Source: Ignavibacteriales bacterium (lineage in GTDB: Bacteria > Bacteroidota > Ignavibacteria > Ignavibacteriales > Melioribacteraceae). Taken from it: a DNA stretch of 64,000 nt. The first letter of the stretch is position 1, and every line of letters begins with the position of its first letter. Where the stretch lies: assembly GCA_026390775.1 (NCBI GenBank), contig JAPLFF010000003.1:615858-679857 (forward strand). Reading direction: 5' to 3'. Shown here in pieces: positions 43,347 to 52,528 of this stretch. The notes under the pieces were generated by a model, which saw only the letters and a program-made list of their open reading frames with translations, did no database searches and was not told the origin of the DNA. The translations under genes were made by a program, and so were the position numbers.

Positions 43347-44478
43347 TAATTATTCCCTTATCGGCACCTAAATATAAAATGCCGTCATAATAAACAGGAG
43401 ATAGTTTAACTCTCTTTTCAAAATCATAAGTTTTAGTTATCTCTCCGCTGTTAGTATCAATAAAATAAATTTTTCTATTCAGATCAGGTTGAACAAGATA
43501 ATTTTTGAAAAGTAAAGGTGTAGTATTTATCACTCCGCCGGTCTCTATTTCCCAATTTATCTTGCCCGATGATTTATCGATACAAAATATTTCTCCTGCA
43601 AGATTTCCAACAAATACTTTATCCTCATTTATAACCGGGGTAGAAAGAATTTTACTTTTTGTATCAACTGTCCAAACAATTTTCCCATCATTAACTAAGA
43701 CACAAAATAATTTTCCGCTGTTATCTCCGAAGTATGCATAATCCCCATCGATCGAAAAATTTCCTTCAATGCCATTACATATATTTATTCTATATTTTAT
43801 TTCACCGGTATTAGACGAAACTGCGATCAACTCCCCCTTTTCATTTCCAAAAAGAATTAAGTTTCCGTTAGATGCGGGTGAAGATTTTGTTGCAGTTTTT
43901 ATATTCAAACTCCATTCTCGTGAACCGATAAAATTAAATTTAATTAATTCTCCTTGATCTGTAAGCACAACAACACCATCATTCAATTTTATCATTTCAT
44001 TTTGTACGCTGCCGTAAAGATTTGATTCAAACAAAACCTTTCCATTTACGTAATCAAAAATTTTAAGTACTGAATATTTTTCATTGAACTGATTTAGCAA
44101 AATAAATACTCTAAAATTATTAATGATTGGAGCAATAGAAAGAGAGCCGGAATATTTTTCATAACCGAACATTTCGCCTGAGGTTCTATCAAACGCATAT
44201 AACTTGCCGGATAAATCTCCAACAAAAAGAATATTATCATAAATAATAACAGATGTATTAGCTTGGCTACCATTTGTTTCAGCAAACCATTTTAATTTTA
44301 TGTTGTCTTCAACTGATATATTTTGAAAAAACTTTCTTTCTGAATTTTCCCCAAACATAAAATAACCGGAACCACCGACTATCATATTTTTCAAAACAAT
44401 TGAATGAGAACAACTTAAAAGAATTAAGACAATAAATGGTGAGATATATTTGATATGTGTCTTTTTCAAAAATCCCAT
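43318..44478 (-). CDS. PQQ-type beta-propeller lipoprotein (BamB-like)
   Basis: A 386-residue lipoprotein: signal with lipobox LLSC (Cys23), then repeated propeller blades such as NILFVGDLSGKLYAFDRTSGE, FGNEKGELIAVSSNTGEI and GNLAGEIFCIDKSSGKINWE. About seven blades are present, as in BamB, which supports outer-membrane protein assembly. Its overlap by 13 bases with the gene for a barrel-bearing protein fits an assembly role. True BamB function is unproven; dehydrogenase-type PQQ enzymes are unlikely because catalytic residues are not seen. Confidence 0.8.
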   Translation of the reverse strand: MGFLKKTHIKYISPFIVLILLSCSHSIVLKNMIVGGSGYFMFGENSERKFFQNISVEDNIKLKWFAETNGSQANTSVIIYDNILFVGDLSGKLYAFDRTSGEMFGYEKYSGSLSIAPIINNFRVFILLNQFNEKYSVLKIFDYVNGKVLFESNLYGSVQNEMIKLNDGVVVLTDQGELIKFNFIGSREWSLNIKTATKSSPASNGNLILFGNEKGELIAVSSNTGEIKYRINICNGIEGNFSIDGDYAYFGDNSGKLFCVLVNDGKIVWTVDTKSKILSTPVINEDKVFVGNLAGEIFCIDKSSGKINWEIETGGVINTTPLLFKNYLVQPDLNRKIYFIDTNSGEITKTYDFEKRVKLSPVYYDGILYLGADKGIINAYQISNKE

Positions 44479-47270
44479 CCGAAGAAAAACTGATAAAATA
44501 AACCCTGTTGTAGTTGAGTAAAATCTTTTTCAATTTTTTTGCCAATATCATACCTCAAAGCAAAAACATTGAATATGTTTATTCTAATTCCAGCGCCGAT
44601 GCTTCCTAATGTTTCTTTGTAATCTTTATCCCATGCGGCACCGGCATCAAAAAATACCGCTCCTCTGATCTGGGAAAAAGATAAACCTAAGAATGGGAAA
44701 TTAATAGTGAATTGATCAACAAGCGGAAATCTTAATTCTATAGAGGATAACCACATTTTCTCACCACGTATAGACCAAAGATTCCAACCGCGCAAGTCCC
44801 AACTTCCGCCCGCGAAATACCTTCTTGCTTCTTTACCATCATTAATAAAAATTGCTGCTCGAGTTGCTAAGCTGCTTCTTAAACCTAAGCGGAAATATTT
44901 TCTATAATCGGCTATAATGGAATAGTAGTTTACATTACTGTATTTCACATCGCTGGTGTAGCCGAGTAATAATCTAAATCGTGAACCGTCAACCGGACCG
45001 GTAGCAACCCAAATTGCATTATCATGAACAAAAGAAATAGTATTAGTTACCAGAAGAGATTTTCTAGTAATGAAACTTCCGGATAATTCTTTATCAGAAT
45101 TTGCAATATCCATTTCAGCTTCAAGACGCTGGAATGTTGAGAACGGATAAACAAGAGAAATGTAACCACCGAAAACTCTTTCGTAAAAATATTCGTCTGA
45201 CTCTCTAATATCGTAGCGTCTTCCCGAATAGTTGAAAACCCCGAAACCGTAATTTGTTCTATCTTTCAAACTAACACGGGCAAGTGATAAATTAAAATTT
45301 TTCAGAATCTCACTTTGTACTTCTGCTGTATTAGAAATATAAAATACATATTGTTCATCGCCTAAGAGATCGCTTAAGCTTAATAACGCACCGCCTCTTG
45401 TTCCGTAAACCGGATCGGTTACTAATTGACTAACTGCATAATCTAAATTGTATTCCTTTTCATATTTAAGTCGGTCATACTCGGCAGTTAGTTTGATCCT
45501 ATCAGAAGTCCACATCGATCCTAAATTATCAAAATTAAATGATACGTACTTTTCGTTTTTTGTAGTATTTAAATCAAGAGAATAAAATTGAAACGAAAAA
45601 TTTTCAAATCCGGAAGTAACAAGAGTATTCTTATCAACAAATGAAAAATCATAAACACTTGTTATGAACTTTGTAACTTGAGTCATTCCGTTTGCTCTAT
45701 CTCCGCTTACGGGAATTTTCCAAATATTATAAGTGCCGTCATAATCGCTTGTAAAGTAGAGCTCTGAAAAATCCGGTGAGAAATGCGGAGTAGAAATATT
45801 TGCGTTAACATTTGTTAGGTAAGATATTTCATGTGTAGTCAAATCGTATTCAAACAGATTATACTTTTGCTTAAAAAGTCCGTCAGTTCGGTCTGACGAA
45901 AATATTATTTTACTTCCGTCTTTATTAAATGTAGGATCAATATCTTCGTAATAATCATTAGTTAAACGAGTCAGTTGTTTTGTATTTAGATTATAAATAA
46001 ATAAATCGCTAAAACCTTTTGTATCAGTTGCAGTAAAAACGATTTGATTGCCATCTGTAGAAAAACTTGGAGCTTTAATTCTGATCAATCCGTCAAACTG
46101 AAAAGTATTAATTAGCTTTTCTTCTTTGACTGAATAAACATGCAGAACATCGGTAGCTTGGCTTCTTGTAATGAAAGCAAGTAATCCGTTGGAAGAAACT
46201 GAAAAAGTATTTTCTAGTAGATGGAATGCTTCAAAAATTGCATCACGTTCGCCTTCAATTAAAACTTCAGCTTCGGCATAATCTGAACTATCCGGTTTAT
46301 AATCCATCCGCATAACGGAAGTGTAACCGACATGATTACCGATGAAATAAATTTCTTTTTTATTACCATTCTGAAAAAATCTTGGAGCAAAATTGAAACC
46401 GGCATTAGTAATTTTTTTTGCTTGAATGAAATGCGGATAGTTTTCTTTGTATAGTGGGAAATATTTTTGTCTTAAATCGTAGGTCCACTTATTATCAAGA
46501 TCATTTATTTTTTCACCGGTTACAAATTCTAATAGATCTGTGAATTTATTAAACCTCCAAAAGTTTTCTAACAAAGCAAGTATTTTATCTTCACCGTAAT
46601 TCTTTCCAACAAATTCAAGAAATTTTTGTCCTTCTTTATACATTAAGTATCCGGCGAGATATTCAAGATCAGTAAGTGGAATAAAATTTCCATTAAGAAC
46701 AGCATCACGCATTACCATTTCGGATTGTGTGTCCCAATCGGACGACCAATATTCTGCCAGACCTTCTACAAACCAAAGCGGCGGCATTTTATCCGTGTTG
46801 ATTCTGTGATCGTTCAATTCATTATAAATTTTGTTTGTCATGAAAACATGAACCAACTCATGTCTGATCACATGTTTAAATTGTGCAAGATTTCCTAGAT
46901 AAGGAATAACAACTCGTCCTTTCATAAATTCAAAAAAGCCGCCGATACCTTCAGGAATAAATCCAGGAGAAATATTTGTTTGCTGGAAATGTGTATGCGT
47001 GTTGTAAAAGATTAAAGGAATTTTATTTGTTACGTAGTGATTGAATTTTGTTTTGTGGGATTCGAATGCTTCTTCGGCATACTTAGCACCTATCTCAGCA
47101 ATTTCTGTAAAGTCATCATAATAATAAATGTTGAAGTGTTCAGTCTTAAGAACTTTCCAATTAAATTTTTCGTATTGAACTTTGTTACGTCCGAAGAAGT
47201 AAAATTGGGCGGAAATAATTTGAGGAGTTAAAAATATAACTAGTAAATATATCCGCCAATTTTTTATCAA
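44466..47270 (-). CDS. Fusion protein: gluzincin-like peptidase, TolB-like propeller and Omp85-like barrel
   Basis: A 934-residue outer-membrane protein. After the signal peptide (ending ISAQ) comes a metallopeptidase-like domain with H137-E138-L-V-H141 and Glu169 in WFVEGLAEYW. Residues about 280-590 hold TolB/PD40-type propeller repeats (NQIVFTATDTKGFSDLFIYN, KIIFSSDRTDG, ELYFTSDYDGTYNIW). The C-terminal third is an Omp85-like barrel: FAGGSWDLRGW is the L6-like loop with the conserved RGW, FDAGAAWD and a terminal FFFGWDF strand ending in Phe. A peptidase, propeller and barrel in one chain is unusual. The downstream PQQ propeller and PEGA genes overlap, suggesting one surface assembly. Confidence 0.85.
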   Translation of the reverse strand: MIKNWRIYLLVIFLTPQIISAQFYFFGRNKVQYEKFNWKVLKTEHFNIYYYDDFTEIAEIGAKYAEEAFESHKTKFNHYVTNKIPLIFYNTHTHFQQTNISPGFIPEGIGGFFEFMKGRVVIPYLGNLAQFKHVIRHELVHVFMTNKIYNELNDHRINTDKMPPLWFVEGLAEYWSSDWDTQSEMVMRDAVLNGNFIPLTDLEYLAGYLMYKEGQKFLEFVGKNYGEDKILALLENFWRFNKFTDLLEFVTGEKINDLDNKWTYDLRQKYFPLYKENYPHFIQAKKITNAGFNFAPRFFQNGNKKEIYFIGNHVGYTSVMRMDYKPDSSDYAEAEVLIEGERDAIFEAFHLLENTFSVSSNGLLAFITRSQATDVLHVYSVKEEKLINTFQFDGLIRIKAPSFSTDGNQIVFTATDTKGFSDLFIYNLNTKQLTRLTNDYYEDIDPTFNKDGSKIIFSSDRTDGLFKQKYNLFEYDLTTHEISYLTNVNANISTPHFSPDFSELYFTSDYDGTYNIWKIPVSGDRANGMTQVTKFITSVYDFSFVDKNTLVTSGFENFSFQFYSLDLNTTKNEKYVSFNFDNLGSMWTSDRIKLTAEYDRLKYEKEYNLDYAVSQLVTDPVYGTRGGALLSLSDLLGDEQYVFYISNTAEVQSEILKNFNLSLARVSLKDRTNYGFGVFNYSGRRYDIRESDEYFYERVFGGYISLVYPFSTFQRLEAEMDIANSDKELSGSFITRKSLLVTNTISFVHDNAIWVATGPVDGSRFRLLLGYTSDVKYSNVNYYSIIADYRKYFRLGLRSSLATRAAIFINDGKEARRYFAGGSWDLRGWNLWSIRGEKMWLSSIELRFPLVDQFTINFPFLGLSFSQIRGAVFFDAGAAWDKDYKETLGSIGAGIRINIFNVFALRYDIGKKIEKDFTQLQQGLFYQFFFGWDF

Positions 47271-48295
47271 AGATGAGCCTTTAAGTAATTTATACTATCA
47301 ATACTTGTCGGATCAAATTCGCGTAATACTGCGTGGTAAAAAGTTGCCCAATCACCTAAATAAATTAAATCAACCAATCTTAGTTTTGCATTCGCTTCGT
47401 TACTTGTAAGATTAATAACTTCCGCTCCGGCTTTTCTAACCATTTCGGAAGTTAGATCAAATCGTTTCTTAACTTGTGGATGATAATCTTCATCAAGAAT
47501 ATTAATTAATTTTAAATTCATTGTAGGTTTATATCCTTCCCAACCTAAAATCTCATTGTGATCGAGTTCCGGTAAATATCCAAAGAACGCATGATGTTTT
47601 GCATTCTCATTAAACTGCCCTTTTATTCTTGTTCCCACAACAGATGTATAATCGCTAACTGCATAAATCAATGGAATAAAACCAAGCATCTGTTCGGCTA
47701 AATTCAATGCAGCATTATTTTCTTTCGAATATTCTAATCCTTTTCTTTTTAATAACTCGATGACTTGTTTAACATTCTTAGTTTGACTGGGAACTAATTT
47801 CAATGAATGGACAATCTTAAGCAATGTAAAAAAATTTATCCAAAGAGCAAATCTTGGTTGATAACCTTTTAAAAGTTTTGCAAATGGAATTTTCTTTTTC
47901 ATTGCAATCTCTTCAAGCTTACCACCGGTTGATAAACAAACAATTTGGCATTTCTTTTTTATTGCTTGATTCAATGCTGAAATTGTTTCTTCAGTATTGC
48001 CTGAGTAAGAAGATGCAATTACTAAAGTATTTTCATTTGCATAAGGAGGCAGTTCGTAATTTCTGTTAACGGTGTAAGGATATTTTAATTCAGTGCGCAA
48101 ATAATTTTGTAAAAGATCACCGCCGATTGCAGAACCGCCAAGACCAGTAAGAATAATATTTTTGATCTTAGAAGTTTTAACGGATGATACTCTAAACTTA
48201 TTGTTCCATGCATATTCCACCTGCACATAAGAATCAGTTAATACTTTGAATTGATTATGGACATCATATTTCGAAATCATTTCTTGTAAGTTCAT
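47267..48295 (-). CDS. Bifunctional phosphoglucose/phosphomannose isomerase (SIS domain)
   Basis: Interconverts glucose-6-P or mannose-6-P with fructose-6-P. The 342-residue protein has the double SIS fold with GLGGSAIGGDLLQNYL and SSYSGNTEETISAL, and the C-terminal PGI/PMI region NENAKHHAFFGYLPELDHNE with the catalytic Glu-His context. ATG at 48293-48295 follows GAGGA six bases upstream; a TTG four codons earlier is less likely. It lies between PTS enzyme I and the fusion barrel gene, matching a link to sugar metabolism. Confidence 0.88.
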   Translation of the reverse strand: MNLQEMISKYDVHNQFKVLTDSYVQVEYAWNNKFRVSSVKTSKIKNIILTGLGGSAIGGDLLQNYLRTELKYPYTVNRNYELPPYANENTLVIASSYSGNTEETISALNQAIKKKCQIVCLSTGGKLEEIAMKKKIPFAKLLKGYQPRFALWINFFTLLKIVHSLKLVPSQTKNVKQVIELLKRKGLEYSKENNAALNLAEQMLGFIPLIYAVSDYTSVVGTRIKGQFNENAKHHAFFGYLPELDHNEILGWEGYKPTMNLKLINILDEDYHPQVKKRFDLTSEMVRKAGAEVINLTSNEANAKLRLVDLIYLGDWATFYHAVLREFDPTSIDSINYLKAHL

Positions 48296-48303
48296 TATAA
48301 TCC

Positions 48304-50052
48304 TCAATAAAGATTTATTATTTGGTTTTTTATTTTTCTGTTATAATACTCATGAATTGCATCGTTTATTTCTTTTTCAGTCTTGAGTTCTAAACATTTA
48401 TTTGCCAAAAGTTCTACTTCTTTCAGATCAATGCTTCTTATTATTTTTTTAATGTGAGGAATAGCAGAAGCTGAAACACTTAACGATTCCAATCCTAGTC
48501 CTATTAATAACGGAACTGCAAACGGATCGGCAGCCATTTCACCGCACATACTAACCGGTGTTTTCGTTTTTTTACCATTATTAATTATGTGGTAAAGCGT
48601 TCTAACTACAGCAGGATGAAATTCTTGATAGATATTCGAGACAATATCATTTCCTCTATCAACTGCAAGTAAATATTGAATTAAATCATTTGTACCAATG
48701 CTGGCAAAATCAACTTCATCAGCAAAATCTTGCATCATCACAGCTGCGGACGGAATCTCGATCATAATTCCAACGCTCATATGCTTATCGAAGTGTTTCC
48801 CTTCTTTTTTTAATTCGGATTTACATTGATCAATAATTTCTTTTGAAGTTCGGATTTCATATAGAGAAGAAATCATAGGCAGCATAAATTTTATATTTTT
48901 ATGTGTACTTGCTCTTAAGACTGCACGTATTTGAGTTTTGAAAAGTTGAGTATTATCTAACAACAAACGAATTCCTCTCCAGCCTAAAAACGGATTTGGT
49001 TCTTTTAGATCAACAGGCAAAACTTTATCTCCGCCGATATCAAATGCACGGATTATTACAATTTCAGGATAGATCCTTTCCGCAATATTTTTATAAACAC
49101 TGAATTGTTCTTCTTCATCAGCGAATGTTTCGTAGACTTCGAACAATTGTTCTGTGCGTACCAGACCAACACCTTTTGCCCTGTTCTGTACAATAAATTC
49201 CATCTCTTCAATTAGATCAAGATTTGCCAACAGTTGAATCTCTTTCCCATCTAATGTCGTTGCAGATAAATCGCGGAGTTTAATTAATTCATGATCTTCT
49301 TTCGTAAGCTTATCAATTTTCTTTTGATAGTGTTGAAGCTGTTTATCGTTAGGATTAATAATTACTTCACCTTTATATCCGTCAATAATTATAAGATCAT
49401 TTTCTTTAATCCTATTAGTTGCATCATGCAGACCAACTACTGCCGGAATATTTAACGATCTTGCAACAATCGCAGCGTGAGAAGTTAAACCACCAAAATC
49501 CGTTACGTATCCTTTAACATTTACACGTGAGAATAAAACCGTATCTGATGGAGTTACAGTTGTAGTAATTACTACAACATCATTAGTAATTCTGGATTTC
49601 CATTTTTTCTTTTTGAGATTTCTAATAATTCTATTCTTTATGTCCTCAATATCATGAGAACGCTCTTTCATATAAGATTCATGCGAGAGGTTCATAAGAT
49701 CTGTGTATTTAGAAATCTCATCATTTACAATGTATTCAGGGACGCGTTTCTCATTTTTAATTCTACTTTGAATAGTTGCTACAAGAATCGGATCGTCAAG
49801 AATCATAATTTGGGCTTCGAATATTGCGGCTCTCTTTTCACCTAGTTTATCAACAGCAAGAGAAAATATTTTTCTTAATTCTTTTTTTGATTGGTGCAGA
49901 GCTGTTTCAAGATTTTGTAGAGCTTCATTTACATCTGTGATTGGATCATTAACAATTTCTTCTTTTTCTTTTTTGTAAAGAAATGCCTTCGATATTGCTA
50001 TACCAGGTGCTGCAGCAATCCCTTTTAAAATATTTTCTGATTCAGATTTCAT
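48304..50052 (-). CDS. ptsI: Phosphoenolpyruvate-protein phosphotransferase (PTS enzyme I)
   Basis: Transfers phosphate from PEP to HPr. About 582 residues. The swivel domain has the phospho-histidine in GGLTSHAAIVARSLNIPAVVG, and the PEP-binding barrel has FDIGGDKVLP, NPFLGWRGIR, and the catalytic Cys in VSMCGEMAADP. ATG at 50050-50052 lies one base after the HPr stop. There is no GAF domain, so it is the ordinary EI type and not the nitrogen-PTS version. Confidence 0.95.
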   Translation of the reverse strand: MKSESENILKGIAAAPGIAISKAFLYKKEKEEIVNDPITDVNEALQNLETALHQSKKELRKIFSLAVDKLGEKRAAIFEAQIMILDDPILVATIQSRIKNEKRVPEYIVNDEISKYTDLMNLSHESYMKERSHDIEDIKNRIIRNLKKKKWKSRITNDVVVITTTVTPSDTVLFSRVNVKGYVTDFGGLTSHAAIVARSLNIPAVVGLHDATNRIKENDLIIIDGYKGEVIINPNDKQLQHYQKKIDKLTKEDHELIKLRDLSATTLDGKEIQLLANLDLIEEMEFIVQNRAKGVGLVRTEQLFEVYETFADEEEQFSVYKNIAERIYPEIVIIRAFDIGGDKVLPVDLKEPNPFLGWRGIRLLLDNTQLFKTQIRAVLRASTHKNIKFMLPMISSLYEIRTSKEIIDQCKSELKKEGKHFDKHMSVGIMIEIPSAAVMMQDFADEVDFASIGTNDLIQYLLAVDRGNDIVSNIYQEFHPAVVRTLYHIINNGKKTKTPVSMCGEMAADPFAVPLLIGLGLESLSVSASAIPHIKKIIRSIDLKEVELLANKCLELKTEKEINDAIHEYYNRKIKNQIINLY

Positions 50053-50053
50053 A

Positions 50054-50320
50054 TTATAGCTCGTCAAATCCTCTGTTGAAATAATCTACTATTTCTTTTG
50101 AAGCATGTTCTTCATCTTCCCCGTCAAAGATCAACAATATTTCAGATCCTTTTTCAGCAGCAAGTGTCATAACACCAATTATACTTTTTCCGTTTATGTG
50201 AAGACCATCTTTATTTAGGAAAAAATCGCATTTGTACTTTGATGCTAATTTTACAATTGTCGCTGCCGGACGGGTGTGCAAACCGGCATTATTTATAATT
50301 TTAATTTTATATTCGATCAT
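50054..50320 (-). CDS. ptsH: Phosphocarrier protein HPr
   Basis: An 88-residue HPr with both control residues: His15 in AGLHTRPAA, phosphorylated by enzyme I, and Ser46 in INGKSIIGVM, the target of HPr kinase. Presence of Ser46 matches the hprK gene at 3985-4995. It overlaps the polyprenyl synthase gene by 4 bases and is followed at once by ptsI. No PTS permease or EIIA gene is in the window. Confidence 0.95.
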   Translation of the reverse strand: MIEYKIKIINNAGLHTRPAATIVKLASKYKCDFFLNKDGLHINGKSIIGVMTLAAEKGSEILLIFDGEDEEHASKEIVDYFNRGFDEL

Positions 50321-51309
50321 TTGTTCCTTGTAATAAGAGCATTAGCTAACCAGATCATTAAATTTTTACCATCACTATCTTCTAATGAAGATAAATTCTT
50401 TAATGCCAATTTAGTGTATTTCATAATCTCGTGCTCAGCATCTTTAATAACTCCTAATTTCAAATAGAGATTACTATACTTATGAATTTCACTTCGTGAA
50501 ATTCCCTTTTGCTTTATAACTTTGATAAGTTCAGTCCGATCTTTAACATTAGATTTTTCAAGTGCACGTAAAAATAAATAAGTCTTTTTCCCTTCAACTA
50601 AATCACTTCCAATTGTTTTCCCAATTTGATCTTCTTCGCCAACAATATCGAGCAGATCATCTTGTATTTGAAAGGCCATGCCGAGATTTTTACCATAATT
50701 TGAAACTGCTTTAATTTCTTTTGCTGAAGCACCACACAGTTGTGCACCGATGGAACAGCACATTTCAGCCAACGCTGCAGTTTTCTTATAGATCATTCTT
50801 TGGTATTCAGTTATAGAAACGTTTTGTCGAAGTTCAAAATCTTTATCTAAGCTTTGCCCTTCACAAACTTCAATTACACCATGTGTAAATGCTGAAACAA
50901 TTTCTTTTACATTATTCTTACAATCTTTTAGAAGACTATCGTAAGCAAGTGCAATTAAATTATCACCAGCGAGTATTGCAGTGTTAACATCATACTTTTT
51001 ATGAAGAGTTTTTCTTCCTCGACGTTTTGGGGAATTATCCATTATATCATCATGTGCGAGAGTAAAGTTGTGAAGTATTTCAACTGCAATTGCTGCATTA
51101 TATACATTCTGGAATTTTCCACCAATAGCTTTCGATGAAATTAGAACAAGAAACGGACGAAGACGTTTTCCTCCTCCATTTAGAATATAAGAACAAGGTT
51201 CATACAGAGATTTTGGTTCTTTCCCTTTGAGAAGTAAACTTAATCTCTTTTCAATTATTGAAATTTCAGCGTGATAAATGTTATTAAATTTTCCCGAATT
51301 AGAATTCAA
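50317..51309 (-). CDS. Trans-polyprenyl diphosphate synthase
   Basis: Builds isoprenoid chains from IPP. The 330-residue protein has the first Asp-rich motif LAHDDIMDNSPKRRGRKT (DDxxD), GGGKRLRPFLV near the N-terminus, and the second motif FQIQDDLLDIVGE. Length and sequence fit all-trans farnesyl/geranylgeranyl or longer quinone-chain synthases; product length cannot be read safely. It follows type 2 IPP isomerase with a 4-base overlap, so substrate supply and chain growth are coupled. Confidence 0.9.
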   Translation of the reverse strand: MNSNSGKFNNIYHAEISIIEKRLSLLLKGKEPKSLYEPCSYILNGGGKRLRPFLVLISSKAIGGKFQNVYNAAIAVEILHNFTLAHDDIMDNSPKRRGRKTLHKKYDVNTAILAGDNLIALAYDSLLKDCKNNVKEIVSAFTHGVIEVCEGQSLDKDFELRQNVSITEYQRMIYKKTAALAEMCCSIGAQLCGASAKEIKAVSNYGKNLGMAFQIQDDLLDIVGEEDQIGKTIGSDLVEGKKTYLFLRALEKSNVKDRTELIKVIKQKGISRSEIHKYSNLYLKLGVIKDAEHEIMKYTKLALKNLSSLEDSDGKNLMIWLANALITRNK

Positions 51310-52346
51310 TACAGTTCCTCTTTTCTTATCAATCCAACTTTCTTGAAATTTTGAATATTTTTACTTCCTGTTAAGTACATAATTCTTTTTACTATTGAGA
51401 ACCAAGATTGAATTAATTCTACAACACTATTTATATCATTCTTCACAACTTTTTGTAAAATAATTCTTGCAGATGCAGCAAGATCAGCACCAAGTGCAAT
51501 TGATTTCGCAATATCAGCTCCGTTTGAAATTCCGCCGGAAGAAATAAGTGTAAAATCAAAATCTTTTTTTAATTCCTTAACTTTTCTAACACAATATGAT
51601 GTAGGTAAACCCCATTCTTGAAAATAATTATCGGTTTTATTACTTCTTTTTAATTCCACAGCAGCCCAGCTTGTTCCACCTGCACCTGATACATCAATTC
51701 CTTTTACACCAGCTTCCAAAAGTTTTTTTGCTGCCAGTTTGCTTATTCCGGAACCAACTTCTTTAACAATCACCGGTGTTTCTATTTTTAAACAAATCTT
51801 CTCAATATTTTTAATCAAACCCTTAAAATCCGGTGCACCTTCTGCTTGCAATAATTCTTGAAGTGGATTAACATGGATGACCATTGCATCAGCTTCAACG
51901 AGATCAATTAGCAATTTGATATCGTTAATCAAATTTTTAGATTTTGCAACTTGAGCTGCGCCAATATTTCCGAGTATAGGAACCTTTCCGGCATTCTTTC
52001 TAACTACTCTATAAGTGGAGTGATACTTTTTATCTTCTAAAGCCTGTCTTTGGCTGCCAACTCCAATTGGAATTTGTAGTTCATTAGCCACGATTGCCAA
52101 TTTTTCATTAATTCTTTTAGCTTCTTCAGTTCCGCCAGTCATACAAGAAATTAAGAATGGATAATTAATTTTCTTTTTAAGGAACCTAGTTGATAGATCA
52201 ATTTTATTAAACTCAACCTCAGTTATTGCGTAATGTTCAAATTCATAGTTCTCAAATCCATTAGTCTTTGTCTTGAATGAAACCTTCTCAGAAAGACAAA
52301 GTTCTATGTGATCTTTTTTCCGCTTTGATGTATTACTTTCTTGCAT
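51306..52346 (-). CDS. fni: Isopentenyl-diphosphate delta-isomerase, type 2 (FMN-dependent)
   Basis: Interconverts IPP and DMAPP with FMN and NADPH. The 346-residue TIM-barrel protein has KKDHIELCL at the start, SCMTGGTEEA, GVGSQRQALE, VIVKEVGSGIS and DVSGAGGTSWAAVE, with LISSGGISNGADIAKSIALGAD forming the phosphate site. First gene of the operon fni, polyprenyl synthase, ptsH, ptsI, PGI/PMI. A divergent promoter for the transporter lies upstream. Confidence 0.93.
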   Translation of the reverse strand: MQESNTSKRKKDHIELCLSEKVSFKTKTNGFENYEFEHYAITEVEFNKIDLSTRFLKKKINYPFLISCMTGGTEEAKRINEKLAIVANELQIPIGVGSQRQALEDKKYHSTYRVVRKNAGKVPILGNIGAAQVAKSKNLINDIKLLIDLVEADAMVIHVNPLQELLQAEGAPDFKGLIKNIEKICLKIETPVIVKEVGSGISKLAAKKLLEAGVKGIDVSGAGGTSWAAVELKRSNKTDNYFQEWGLPTSYCVRKVKELKKDFDFTLISSGGISNGADIAKSIALGADLAASARIILQKVVKNDINSVVELIQSWFSIVKRIMYLTGSKNIQNFKKVGLIRKEELY

Positions 52347-52447
52347 GAATATTACTTTTTTATTTCGTGAACAAAATAAATATTTTTTAAGTGAGATTCT
52401 TTGTTTGCTTTTATCTCATTTAACAAGAATCTATTTTTTTAAGTCTA

Positions 52448-52476
52448 TTGTTAATTCTTTTCTTAGAATTTTATAT
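52448..52476 (+). promoter_or_regulatory. Candidate promoter for the MFS transporter gene
   Basis: TTGTTA (52448-52453), then 17 bases, then TTATAT (52471-52476), about 53 bases before the ATG at 52529, which is preceded by AAGGTAAC. It lies in the 182-base divergent gap with fni. Good spacing and a long leader make it the best promoter candidate in this gap. Confidence 0.4.
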
Positions 52477-52528
52477 AACAATCGGTTAAATTGCTTTTAA
52501 AATAATTATTAAATCATAAGGTAACTTT

